Assembly: GCA_025267735.1 (NCBI GenBank)
Contig: CM046293.1
Location: 7,340,560 to 7,404,559 of the forward strand
Direction of reading: 5' to 3'
Source of the DNA: Mactra quadrangularis
Lineage: Eukaryota; Mollusca; Bivalvia; Venerida; Mactridae
Length of the DNA: 64,000 nt
Shown: in pieces, positions 34,891-47,209 of the stretch
Layout: each line of letters starts with the position of its first letter
Numbering within the stretch: position 1 is the stretch's first letter
Program-made: the position numbers and the translations under genes
Notes under the pieces: generated by a model
Seen by the model: only the letters and a program-made list of their open reading frames with translations
What the model was told of the DNA's origin: nothing
The model's database searches: none

Positions 34891-37019
34891 CGAACGTGAC
34901 TGGTTATATCTTCCCAAGAATACTAATACTCAATATTGCTATTGCCGACTCAGATATACTTAAATTCACCTAGAGTGATTGTTTCAATCCTACGTGTATT
35001 ATTTCTAAAATTATTGAATTTATTGCTAATTATCTGTCTTAGTAAATCGGCTTTCAACGTAAAAACTGAATTCAATTATTTCTTTTAATTCATAGTTAGT
35101 ATCTAGGATAAATTTCGGTACGATGATTCAACAGCACAATGACTTGTAATCAATTTAACTAAGTGGTAAGTCGGAAAAAAGGCCGTATCATTATAGGTAA
35201 CATAGGTATTTACATTGTCTTTTTCTATAAAAGTGTTCTTATCATTTTCCTTTATTGTTATCGTCACATCTAACAACTAGCGCTGGTAATTGTATCAAGG
35301 TTTTCATCACACTCACAAATACCTACAGATTTTATAAAAGAAAAGAGAATATGTAAAAAGGAGATTTTAACTACTGAAACCGATAAAGTTTCCGAAATTC
35401 GACTATTGCGCTTATTTAATATATATGATTTTATCAAAATTAATGGTGTTTATACATTCGTTTTCAGATAATTTCCCTACTAATGTTATAATGTTTGTTT
35501 AATCATTAAGTACAAATATGTAAGCAACTTGGAGTCATCTATAGCCCAATGGATCCAAAGGAGGTTCCGGGGAAAGGCATGGGTAATCTTAAGCATAGGG
35601 GAAATAAATGATACTTTTTGCTATTGTCTTAATCTGAATAATACAAATGGGTGTTAAATTCGAAGATCAACGATGTAAATACCAATCTGAAATTTCAACC
35701 TAATCTCACATGCATTCTTCATGTTAGGCAATGCAGCATACGCTCCATATAAACCATATAGATTTTATAATCATTTTTACAGAAAAAAGGACATTTAACA
35801 TATGTATCTTGTTTTCAAATTCATTTATTTCTAATTTAACCATAACAGATAAATTGCAGTTTAATGTACGAATGAACGATAAACTTTTAAAGACAAAGAA
35901 GCCATTGTTGTCTGTTTAAGACAAGGAAAGGTCAAAGAGGATACTTCATATCATATAATAACATTCTCTATTGTCAGTACAAGAAAACATATCAATTTAC
36001 GTTGTAGATATATTGCTTTAATTACTTACTTTAATTATTTACTGATTTAAAAGAAAGTCGTTTTTACAAAGTGAATTGACACCTGAATGTTTCTCAATAT
36101 GAAACACTGTAAAAATGTAATATGCGTTTTTTGAACCTAACAATTTATGGTTTATTTAATATATTAATATTTAAGTGATTTCGTATAAATGTGTTTAAAA
36201 TTACATATGTATGTTATTCAATATTTTTGACATTTGTTAGAAAAATTAGTTCTTTTAAATTAACTTAATGTTGCATATGAAGTTCTAAAAAATAAATGAA
36301 ATACTCGTAACATTTATCAATTGAACGTTGTATCATACCTCACTTACTTCATGTTAGACATTGGCGACCGGCCTCCATACATAATGTGGATGCATGTAAG
36401 ATATGACATCTCAACAACTGGGAATAAGTTAGAAACATAATGTCGTTTTATGAAAGTATAAACCTTATAAATAACTATTCAATTTATTATATAATGGTCA
36501 ATCCTTTCTGTGATGTATATATTTAGACACGTGACTCCACCTTGTCATACAATTAACAATTTTCTTAACAGAAAAACTACTAAAAATTATATAAGGCATT
36601 ATGTGTGCTTCTTCGATCCTATTTCCTCTGTAATTACCATAAGTTCAATGTATCTTATATCCCTTCATTAATTACTAAAATTCAATGTATTCCATATCTC
36701 ATTACATGAGTTTATCCTAACTAAGTAACTGGTAATTAATTAATCATCATTTATTCAAATTAATTTAACAGATATAGCCATGGTAATCGGATAAACAGGT
36801 TATCTTCCTAAACGTCTTACCGATATATTCAGCATCAATGTCAATGTGAGGGACTCCATCTACATTGCGTGGACCATATTGAAAATTGGTTTACACCAAA
36901 TATGTTATCCACAATTAATAAAGTCGTTACATTAGTAATAAAATTGATAATAATGGTGTTAAGACAGATAACCAATCCCTCGAAACAGGCTTAGAACACC
37001 TTACAAATTTATCACTTAC

Positions 37020-37144
37020 GGGTTTGTAAGTGATGTTCAATGTCACATTGACTTATTCTTCAATAATCCCTGAAGGTATATTCATCATCTGCCATTTTGT
37101 AAGATGTCTGTGTATTATTTTTCCATGATCATAATTTATCAATA
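37020..37144 (-). pseudogene. C2-type Ig exon relic, U3
   Basis: Ends VNVTLNITYKP at donor gtaagtgat. The frame upstream contains a stop and a shift. Confidence 0.45.
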
Positions 37145-37438
37145 TACATTTTCTCGACCACACAATCTTCAGTTAAATCATTATATATACAACATAAATA
37201 ATCTCAGATAAAGATCCTGGTTACATTTGCAAAATAACTAACAACACCATATTATGTGCAAATGTCAATTATTTTGGATGACGAATTTAGAGTTCATACA
37301 TATACATGTAATAAAACACTGTTTTAGTATACAATTACAACCAACCAAATACTTATAAAGATATGCAGATATTATATGAAACATTTAAAACAAAAGCAAA
37401 GGTGGGGGACATTCGCCATAGCAAAAATACACATTTTG

Positions 37439-37450
37439 CCCCCCCCCCCC
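37439..37450. repeat. Run of 12 C
   Basis: The paralogous site in U5 (near 59106) is interrupted (CCTCCCCCCTCCC), so the tract has changed since the duplication. Confidence 0.85.
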
Positions 37451-38470
37451 TCCCATAGACATTTGTATGAAGGTATGCAAATTTTTACCATTTTACCATG
37501 TTCTTTGATATGAATTTATTGACTTCTGTCTGTTAATCTGCTTTTTGTCTATATTTCAAAATCAATGTTCTTTTTTGAGCAAATACTAAGTCGGTAAGTG
37601 CCGATCATCGTTGTGTTATGCCAAATGAATCAAGCAAGTTTTAACTGAAAAATAAATTATCTAACTAGATATTGTACATTATTTCAGTGACTTTAAAATG
37701 TATAAAAACAAACTTTCAAATGATTTAAATAGACATAAACTTAACTTTATTGGAATAATTTATTATAATTTATCTTCAACGGTAGCATGTTTAATTAAAC
37801 AAATATATATATATATAGATCAAAACAGAACATACATTTATTTAACTTATACAACATGTACGTCGTTATAACATATACAAATACAAACATTAAGACACAA
37901 ATACAGTTAAAACAAATGATACAAGTATAGATACAAACAATTATTATAATATCCTGGAATTTGAGGCTATTGGTGTGGCTTTGACTTTTTTCCTTGTATT
38001 TCAAATTTCCTTAACATTTCTACGCAATCATCACGTGATAATAATGATAATAAACATCATGTTGTGGGATTCATTATCTAGAAGACGACTTAGCAACAAA
38101 TTTTGTCGATGCTACTTAGGATTATCATTTTCTACATGAATGAAATTAATGAAATCTATCTCGTTTACCTTGGGTTTAATATTAATTATAATTTGTATCT
38201 TCGAAATTAATTAAACTTGTCATGACAATCAAACTGGCTTACTTTCTTTTGCAATAGTTTACGTTCATTCATATCATTATTAAAAGACATGTGATTATAA
38301 ACGTGATTAAGAACGTGGGCTCAACTTCTGTTCTGTAAATGACATTTTATTGTAGGTTAGACAGAATTATCGAGAAGAAGTTTTGAATCACAAGCTTAAA
38401 AAACTAATAAACTGGTAGAATTGCTGCGAATATTTCATATGGCATTACATACATATTGAATTAAAAAAAG

Positions 38471-38778
38471 TTTGTTTGTTTATTTGGTTTAACGCCGTAG
38501 CAACACATTGTATAGGTCATATAACGGCGGTCATTAAACTTACTCACTCTTCCTAGAAGGGTAAATCTCTGGTTTAACTGTTAAACAACTACTAAGCGAA
38601 TACTTTCGTCAGTGACTTACAACTGTCTTACATAATTAAAATCATTGGTAGGAGAGAGAAATGCCGTAGAAATAATTTCATGACCAAGCCCATCGAAAAC
38701 ACGTCAACCCGAGAACAGAACCCACGACCCCTCGATCAGTAGACTTGTGTGCTTCCAACTGAGCTAGCCGTGCGGCTG
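38471..38778 (-). mobile_element. tRNA-headed SINE, U3 copy
   Basis: Tail TTTAACGCCGTAGCAACACA at the left, head with GAGCTAGCC at the right. Shared with U5 at the same position, so it was inserted before the ~24-kb duplication. Confidence 0.75.
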
Positions 38779-39117
38779 AGTTCAAAATAATGTAAGTAAT
38801 TAAATGTCAATCTCATGAACTATATTAATTAAAATCTCCGTGTATTATATAAACCTTTTCCTCATGTCCTGACATAGTATCATTTTATTCTATAATCTTC
38901 ATAGATGTCTTGATCTATGGAAAACAACGACTGTTTAATGATTGATTTTGATGAGGACTTATTTTATTAATACCGTAAGCTTTATTGGGGACCACAATGA
39001 AAATAAGTAATATATCTTTTTATGTCATCCATGGTATTGATGTGCATGACATAATAATGGCATTTTACATACTGTGATATTCATTTTTGCATGCCATGTG
39101 TCATTGTTACCGAAATA

Positions 39118-39215
39118 AAATTATTATATTGTTATTATTACTACTATTACATGTATTATCGTTAATCATATTTTTTTTTATTAATATATTATAATAATTA
39201 TTTTTATAAATTAAG
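39118..39215. repeat. TTA/TAT-rich low-complexity tract
   Basis: Mixed ATTATT and TATTA runs; expanded in the U5 equivalent (60720-60860). Confidence 0.7.
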
Positions 39216-39299
39216 AATTCGAAAGAAAAACACAACTGATCGCATTGTATATTTTACAAGGCATAGGCAATATAAAGATTCATCATGTTTGTTATCGTC

Positions 39300-39510
39300 T
39301 TCATAGTACATGTAGCATGGACATTAAAACTTAGACTTATCCAATTATCGTGACAGAATAATGTCCATCGCTATCTATTTTAGCTATTTTGAATACAACC
39401 GTCTTTGTCACTTGACATTCAAATAAATACGTAGCTTTAAAACTTGTGGCTAACCCCAGTATTCAAACAAATACATTTATTTGACCATGTGGGCTAATGC
39501 TTGTTTTATA
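39300..39510 (-). pseudogene. V-like half Ig exon relic, U3
   Basis: Reads YLFECQVTKTVVFKIAKIDS then DGHYSVTI. One in-frame stop upstream (after NVFV) and one after TIIG. Confidence 0.45.
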
Positions 39511-39630
39511 TCTTAACAATGTTGTATGTATAAAGACTCATTTTGTTTTAGATAGATTTTATTTAAAGTCGGCAAAACAGGATAAAAGTACGGTGGCATT
39601 GAGGTGACATTGAAATATATTTTATTTTTT

Positions 39631-39921
39631 ACGTGGCCACGTAAAAGCTTTACGTGGCCACGCAGTAGCTATTACGTGACCACGTAATAGCTTTACGTGG
39701 CCACGTAATAGCTTTACGTGGCCACGTAATAGCTTTACGTGGCCACGCAGTAGCTTTTACGTGCGCACGCAATAACGTTTACGCGGCCACGTAATAGCTT
39801 TACGTGGCCACGCAGTAGCTATTACGTGCGCACGCAATAGCGTTTTCGTGGCCACGTAATAGCTTTACGTGCGCACGTAATAGCGTTTACGTGGCCACGT
39901 AATAGCTTTACGTGCGCACGT
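39631..39921. repeat. Left palindrome array of the foldback (14 cores)
   Basis: Core starts near 39631, 39652, 39674, 39695, 39716, 39737, 39759, 39781, 39802, 39824, 39846, 39867, 39889 and 39910, a period of 21-22 bp. Spacers are mostly AATAGCTT. GGCC-centred and GCGC-centred cores mix, the latter clustering toward the middle of the element. Confidence 0.85.
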
Positions 39922-39925
39922 AATA

Positions 39926-39986
39926 ATTGACCAATGAAGGTTGTCGAAAAATGACCGCCAATTTTGACAACTCTCATTGGTCAATT
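39926..39986. repeat. Central inverted repeat of the foldback
   Basis: Arms AATTGACCAATGA...GTTGTC (39926-39946) and GACAAC...TCATTGGTCAATT (39966-39986) around a short unpaired middle (GAAAAATGACCGCCAATTTT). Each arm holds one CCAAT motif. Confidence 0.8.
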
Positions 39987-39989
39987 ATT

Positions 39990-40151
39990 ACGTGCGCACG
40001 TAAAGCTATTACGTGGCCACGTAAACGTTATTGCGTGCGCACGTAAAAGCTACTGTGTGGCCACGTAAAGCTATTACGTGGCCACGTAAAGCTATTACGT
40101 GGCCACGTAATAGCTACTGCGTGGCCACGTAAAGCTTTTACGTGGCCACGT
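39990..40151. repeat. Right palindrome array of the foldback (8 cores)
   Basis: Cores near 39990, 40011, 40033, 40055, 40076, 40097, 40119 and 40140. Spacers are AAGCTATT, the reverse complement of the left arm's AATAGCTT, which proves the inverted orientation although each core is itself symmetric. Confidence 0.85.
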
Positions 40152-41482
40152 TAAGTTTAAATATATCTCCATGTCACCTCTATGCCACCGTATAAAAGAG
40201 ACCATAAGACATTTATGCATTAGAACAGACTAGAAAAAACATATGTATATATAAAACAAGTGTAAAAAAGCTAAAATAGAATATGACATTACAGTTGTAT
40301 GCAAATATAAGAATTAAAAAAATCTCTTAACAAACTAAGTCACGACATATGATACTTGTTAATTTACAATTAATTAAGTTCATTTCTGAAATGACTTATT
40401 AGTGGATCACCGAGTCGTAAAAAAATACTCATAATCAGCTATTCTTTTAAATGTTTAACGTTATTTATATCTTCAGTACAGACATTAACCAACTTTCTCT
40501 ATGGAATATTATGACAAACGATTTGACCTATTGCCAATTTTCAGTACTTTATTATTACCATTTCTGAGAAAATCTGTATATGTAAATTTGTTTCGTGATT
40601 TTATATTATCTAGATCATTTATTTCTGATTCAAATTTCTTTCAAACTCCAGATGAGAATGTCATATATATTTAGATTTGAATGGTATATTTCAATAGTTC
40701 AATAGCTTTTATTATACATTCATAATGATATATGGGCAAAACTAAAGACTTCGTGGAATTTTCAATTGACATGCTTTGAATTCAGAATTTCTGACATGAT
40801 TTTTCTATTGTACTAATTAAAAAAATACATTTTTTATATTTTATAAAACTCGGTGAATCACTTCGTCACATATGCGTCCTTGTTATGTAATTGTATATTG
40901 TACTTCAAGCATGTTTTGTAGTGACCTTATAATGTCAGCATGTGGTCTTCCCTCTGTTCATTTCTTTAGATGATGATAAGTGTTAGTCAGATATCGTTTT
41001 ACTTTCGGTGAGACGAAATATTCCAATTGTGACATTTCGTGAGTATCATGTAACACCTTTTGATGTCGTTTTGACAGTATAAAATATTGTTGTAGAAAAA
41101 TAACCTCCGCTAAATAGTGTAACAAAGTAGTACTTGTTACAAAATATTAATGATTGTGTAATCTGAGAAAACTATTGATGTGGTCACTTAGTGAAACTTA
41201 TCTTTCGTTATCCACGCAATCATCTGTCATATGGTATAAAATACAAGTTCGATTGTAATTTATCCTTTGTACCTAAATACATGTCTTCTTGTTCACACAA
41301 CACATTGATTTCTGGATAAAATATTAGAAAATACGGTATAAACACTGTATTAAAAACGTGTTGCATTATTGGACAGTTTGAGTAAGCTTAAATGTATCCA
41401 TTTTGGTTTAGTAACCCTTTGGTTATATTGCTTTACATAATCGGAAAATCGAATTAGTTAGCTAACTCAGTCTGGTTTAAAA

Positions 41483-41513
41483 TAACCCAGGGTTAGCATT
41501 TAACCCAGGGTTA
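41483..41513. repeat. Paired TAACCCAGGGTTA near-palindromes, U3
   Basis: Two copies of TAACCCAGGGTTA separated by a few bases; unchanged at 62447-62477 in U5. Confidence 0.7.
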
Positions 41514-42912
41514 TCTTAATCAACGTTTATACAATCGGGCGGAAATTTTATTATCTTTATCGTCTTCGGTTTACACTTTTACAACGACCGGTATACCAAA
41601 TACTTTTCCGTCCCTGAAATATGTTACAACAGTTTTAAAGGAACCAATATTGTTCATATGATGCTATGCCTGTAGACTCGTATTGTTCAAGACTTGTCCC
41701 TCATCAATGTTATACACTAAATGTGACCTACTTCTAGGAATAGCAAGCATGTTTTATCAGTTTTTGGATACTGATCTTTACTTTCCATATACGAGTATAT
41801 GGTTTTTATCCAGTACATGAAATAGTATCAAATTTTAATTGGCTTAAATCAAGATCAACATAAAATATGATAAGGTATTTCATCATTATTACTCTTAAAT
41901 ATTTTGCTCTAAATAAATATTACAATTAAATTCCAAACATTTCAACTTCCATGCGCTCTTATTGTTTGCGGACAATGCTTATTTCTCAATATGCTTATTC
42001 AACTTAATCCAAATGATAATTTTAATGCATCTTTCTAACATTTATAATATCGCCGATTTTGCCAAGGTTAGAACGAGCAATTATGCAAATGATGTTTATT
42101 TATCATGACCGTTCATGAGATATTTAGGTTCAAAGTAATGTTACGAGGCAATATATGTTGTATTTGCACCTTGATATCATTTAAAGAATTTACATTTATA
42201 AATTCTCCAATCGACGTTAACTGATATCTTTTAGACCGCTATGACATAGGATTTCTTGACATCGCGAAGAAGGTCGACCAATTAATACGTAGCTTTCGTC
42301 TTGTCAAACGCTTTTAAGAATCTTGATATCGTTATAGTTATTTTAGACCAAATTTTTCGGGAACTAATTTTACAAAAGTGTTATTCACATGCTTTAATTA
42401 AACGGTTCTTTGCAAATTACGTCAAATAGACGATGTACACAAACCTATGATAGAATGCGTTATTTATAGAATTATCCATTTTAATAACTAAATTGATACA
42501 ACCGATGATATGTTTTATAACTGACTGATATGAAATAGTATTTCTATTGATTATTTAGAACGTGAAGTAGTATTGCTTTCTGAGCTTGTACAGGTAAATG
42601 CAACGCGCTGTGTCTATCTGAGCTCTACTTATATCAGTAATGTCTATGTAGAATTTGAAAACTTATCAGAGATAATCTTGATGAGGATAATTGATTATAT
42701 CAATGTTATTATAATTCTACTTACGTGTGATAATCATAAGAATATATTGTTCATTGTCCAAGACCATGCAATCTGAAGCTAATTCCCCTACATAAGTAAG
42801 TGTGAGCTCATTATCAGCATTTTAATTTCTTTTAAATATTATAAGATAAAGCCGAAGACCTCAAATGATAACTGCAGAAATAACAAAGGTACTATATTAG
42901 GAAAGTACATAC

Positions 42913-42988
42913 CGAGGGTTGCCCGCAAGACTGTAGTAAGATCAGTGCTTTAAAGAACGAGTTACTACAGTCTTGCAGGCAACCCTTG
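42913..42988. repeat. Short hairpin with ~27-bp arms, U3
   Basis: CGAGGGTTGCCCGCAAGACT...AGTAA pairs with TTACTACAGTCTTGCAGGCA...TTG around a 22-nt loop. Conserved in U5 (63867-63942). May be a tiny MITE or a hairpin transcript. Confidence 0.6.
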
Positions 42989-43050
42989 ATACATAAACAT
43001 GTAAATAATGCGTTGATAAGGAATTCATTGACATAAAAATCCACGATGAT

Positions 43051-46000
43051 TGAGAAGAGTTATAACATAAAATGTTATATTAGTACATGTACTGATAATT
43101 TGTATATTGCTATATCAGACATTCCAGGCGTAGTGATAAGTGTAGTAAAAACCCGGTAATACTGATTATGGATTGAGTGTGTTTGATGATCTGTATAGTT
43201 TTTGAAACAATTACTTTTCTTAGGTTAACATTGTATGTCCTTGTTCTAAAGACCAAAGCGCTTTGAATTACGGTCAAATTATGAGAACATTGTTCTCTTC
43301 TATAAGTTTTGGAATCGAATGTACTTTTATTCTGTATGTTTCAGAACGATGAAATGTCGTGGTTATTTTTTCGTATAATTAATAGTTATAAATCATTTAA
43401 TAGAAACCTCTGGAAATAAATCGAGGACATTATTATGGTTTCTACGAGTAATTATGATACCGCATCATGTTTCAGTGATATAAGAAAGCATCACGAAACT
43501 ATTTTTATGTAAAGATGAACCATATACGCTAGATATTATTAAAAACTAATATTAAAGCTATTTTATCTATGTCAATTACTTATCGTTTACAAGTCACAAA
43601 GTCGTATTAACAGAGATACATAAAGTGTTCACTTTCGAATAGGTTATTTCCATTTTTAATCCAAAGCAAAGCCATATAACAATATTGTCACCGTAATTAC
43701 ACCAACAGATTGTACCCTAAAGTCCTCTGACGTATTTGTCTGACGACATTCTGACAAACAGGAAAATGTCGGGGCTTCATCCTATTTTATTAATGAGGTT
43801 GACATCATGCTTGCGTTAAGACAAACTGTTTCCTCTAATAAAGCATGTATAACAAATACGCCGACTACAGGAATGTTCTGTCCAACATCATTTTGTTATA
43901 AAAAAAAACAATTCCATCAAAGGATAGGATAGTTTTTTTCGGTAGATGTCAAATTATCATTATGAATACCGAATAACGTAAAGCAAATATTCCAGCGGAT
44001 TAAAATTGTGTTTTTTTTTAAACAAAGTATGCTTTTATTTCAGCTGATACATTTCTGACGATGACAATACTACGTGACTGTAAAGTAAAAAATGCAACAG
44101 TTTCAAAGAGAAAGCAGTAACATCTGGTTCGACACAGAGTTTTAAAATGCTGTAAGTATTTTAATTCAGGTCAGAAATGATACCTACGGAATAAATTTTT
44201 CCTAATCAAAACAGGACGACGGCTCATCACTGTAGCACGCAAAAAAAGAATTGTTTCCTAAAAAAGCAAAAACCTTGTATTGCAGATGTGATGCGCAACA
44301 AATAGTACACACTTATTTGTATAGCCTCGAGTGGATATCATGTAAATCTGACTAGAATAAAAAGACCTCAAGCTCTAAATACTTTGAGTCGAGGTTGATT
44401 TTTCATTGTTTGCTGCTTTAATCCGTTGCATTTATATGTCATAGTCACATGGTATTGCCACCATGTTTTGGTGGTTTTGAACATTTCAAACTCAGCTAAT
44501 AAAGCACAAAAAATAGTCAATGTCTGGTCGTATAAATGTTTAATAAAGATAAAAGAACATTGCTATGCAAGAAAACAAATAACAGCTCTATCAATTATGT
44601 TTAATTATTTATCATATTTTGTTATTTAATGGCATTGTTTTAATTATCTGTAAAATGAAAGCAATGCTGCAACTAACTTGCATAACGACATTGTTTAGGA
44701 AAACCAGCTTAATCAGCATTTTACTGAAATAAACCTGACATAAATACATTCTTGTAGTTATAATTTCCACGACTTGCCTGACGACCGTATATATATCAGG
44801 AATAACGTTTTACATGATGCTCTGGTTCTTTGTATGATTATCTTTTGTATTAATGAGCATTGTTGTTTACCTTCATTTGATCAAATAAACGTTTTTGTCA
44901 TAACAACTTTTCACGAAAGAGAATTTTAGATTTAGGATAAAATGATATATACTTTATATGATACCCCCACTACATATTGGTCACTTACTTCTTTTTTCTT
45001 CTTATTCAGATAATGAACAAACCTCATAGAATGGGTCATAAATGATCATGTATTGTGTGATATAGGCAGCTGTGTACTTTAGATTTTCTAATCAGACAAT
45101 GATCCTGATTGTCAAATAGACTAAAGATATTGACACCAACCTTAGACATACACCATAGCATCATCTAATCCATGTCAGTTATTTTTCACCATTTTAGGCG
45201 AGGTCAACATGGCAATTTTACTTTTGAAATTAATTTATTCAATTATGTAATCTTTTAATAACGATAACTGAGTGATTATTGGGTAGAAGTTAAAATAACC
45301 TCATCCCTACTAGCAGATCTAGAACAGATTCTTATGGTTGATGTACCAGTTGGTATATAAGTTACAAATAATTTTTTACATATCTTTTATTGATTTAAAT
45401 AAATTTGAAATGAAAAATACTTTTAAAAAATCATTTATGTAAATCATAATTTTCTTCCCCCTTTTGCATTTCAGAATGTCATACATAGAACCTGAGAAGT
45501 AACCTGAGAAGCGTGTGTGTGAGAAATCATATGGGGGTCTTGCAGTAACTATACTATGTACTATGATAGACAAGTGTGTCAACTTTAATTGTGTGGCCAT
45601 TTAATTAAAACATTACAGTTCAACATACTTGTTTAGTTGTTATGAAGGACAACCATTAATCATGAATATCTGAAATAGATTACATTTTTTTAAACTTAAC
45701 ACTTCGTCTAATATGATTGAGTGACATTTTATTATGAATTATTATATTCTGACATTCCAATAATTTTTGTTTCTATTTTTTTATTAACTGTAAGTAAATA
45801 AAGTTGTAATTGAATAAAATGGAGTATTTGTATATAAATATAATGCTCAATTTATTTTGAAAATTTTGTGGGCAGAATTTAGTGAAAAGAGTGTATTTGC
45901 AGCTGTAGCTGTGACACAGTGTTAGATCTTAGAATTACAAATCATGATATCATGGACACTGTCCCCTGTCATGACAGGTCATATCTGTCTATTAAAACTT

Positions 46001-47209
46001 GGGTTTAATATAAATTTTCCTGCATAGAAGAAGAAGTTGTCAGCTCCTTGTAGAAGGCTAAGCAGTACTGGTTAAGATAAGGATCCAATTCTATATTTAT
46101 TTGAGCTGGCTGCTGTACATGACTACATAATGTGTTGATAAAAATGTTAAAACCCATTAAAAATAATATTGCTATTCAGTTAAGAATAAAAATTAGCTAA
46201 GCATATTAAAAAATAGTTTAACATAATGTTTAACTTCTGGACCTTATCATTTGGTATTATATGATGGGATAGACAAAAACTTTTGAAAACAATGCTTAAG
46301 GTGTATTTCTGGAAAGTGACCATTCAGTTAACATGGCAACTAGAAAACTCCTGAAAGTACAAAATAAGCTTGTCTGTTCTGTATCTTATAAATAAGCTAC
46401 TTTCTGTATGTTTTGATAATGAGAAGACATTAAATTTGCATTTTTGAATTTAAATGTAGAAAAAGGTGGGTGGGGTAAATATCATAGTGTTTATGAAATT
46501 TCTTCATGATTTATGTATTTTTATCTGTAAGAAATGTATCATTTTGCTTATGGAGATGTGTATTTTACACTTCATACCAGATATCAAAATTAGAAATACC
46601 AAAGCAATCATATTTTGTAACATTTTAATGAAGAGTTATATTTTCTGTGAAAATATCGTATATTTTTCAATATATTAGGGGTTAAGAACGGCAATTTTAC
46701 CACAAAACGAGTTCGGTGACCTTACATTGTTTTTATTTATTTATGCTGAACAAACATTTTTCTGTAACATATTAAGTTTTTAAACAATTCTGTCGTCCAG
46801 TTTTCTTTGAATTCTATTTTTTAGACAAAAATGTATAGATTTTTTAGAAGAAATTGTTCTAAATTTTGTAGGCAGGTGTTTTTAAAAACACCAAATTATA
46901 GAAAAGATATTGGTTGTACAAATGAAATTTGTCCTTGTAATAGCTACTTTTGGACTAAGTATGTGTTCTGTAATAAAAAAAGATATAGCATGTCATTAGT
47001 TTTGTTTTTTCTTGCTGTTTATAATTACATTGGGGACCCAGATCAACTAGAATATAGAGCTTCAAAACTTAGCTTGGACATGGTCAATTGGTGGTCAGTT
47101 TGTGAAAAAACGAGTTCGGTGACCTATATTTTTTTCTTCACCAATGAATTAGTCATGGTCCATTCTACAAAATATCAAAAAATCAAAAAAATCTGTCGTC
47201 AAAAATAAA
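43051..47209. other. Single-copy stretch within the array
   Basis: Not matched elsewhere in the window (its U5 partner would lie beyond the right edge). No firm gene. A possible plus-strand terminal exon is the acceptor tgcatttcag then MSYIEPEK and a stop (45475-45502), with AATAAA at 45797 onward. CCTGTCATGACAGG near 45965 is a perfect palindrome. AAAACGAGTTCGGTGACCT occurs directly at 46705 and 47106, bracketing a 125-codon frame (46831-47208) that I do not recognise and that runs through the second repeat. Confidence 0.4.

Larger units (their letters stand above)
26935..36456. repeat. Tandem-array unit U2
   Basis: Full unit matching U4 (48865-58213) closely throughout. Both carry a plus-strand LINE tail and a roughly 370-bp segment (32880-33255; 54600-54960) that U0 and U1 lack. 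U2 alone has the SINE at 30528-30731. Confidence 0.85.
39589..40192. mobile_element. 604-bp foldback element with palindromic arrays
   Basis: Starts TACGGTGGCATTGAGGTGAC; the reverse-complemented right end is TACGGTGGCATAGAGGTGAC. TAAAAG flanks both sides (39583-39588, 40193-40198). Inside, 14 copies of a palindromic core (ACGTGGCCACGT or ACGTGCGCACGT, with variants) run inward from the left and 8 from the right, meeting at a CCAAT-containing inverted-repeat centre (39926-39986). No coding capacity. The U5 equivalent (near 61223) is an empty site, so insertion followed the ~24-kb duplication. Confidence 0.85.
36457..43050. repeat. Tandem-array unit U3 (part shared with U5)
   Basis: The first part matches the beginning of U1, U2 and U4 to about 42200 at lower identity. 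All of 36457-43050 matches 58214-64000 at high identity apart from insertions. From about 42230 it no longer resembles the other units. Confidence 0.85.
23041..47209. repeat. First copy of the ~24-kb higher-order repeat
   Basis: From about 23035 the sequence is collinear with 47210 onward: end of U1, then U2 (matching U4), then U3 (matching U5) up to the right edge. Offsets fall from about 24.2 kb to 21.9, 21.8 and 20.95 kb because the second copy lacks the LINE (about 2.2 kb with flanks) and the 604-bp foldback. Identity here is visibly higher than between neighbouring units, so this duplication is younger than the unit array. Confidence 0.8.

Noticed and set aside
39631..40151. Regular 21-22 bp repeats as a CRISPR array
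   Set aside because: Spacers are near-identical 8-10-mers, the cores are palindromes, and the genome is an animal; it is a foldback element.
45475..45502. Terminal coding exon MSYIEPEK
   Set aside because: Acceptor and AATAAA are suggestive, but eight codons and no upstream exon are too little to call a gene.
46831..47208. 125-codon cysteine-containing frame
   Set aside because: No recognised motif, runs through a direct repeat and AT-rich tail, no splice or promoter context.
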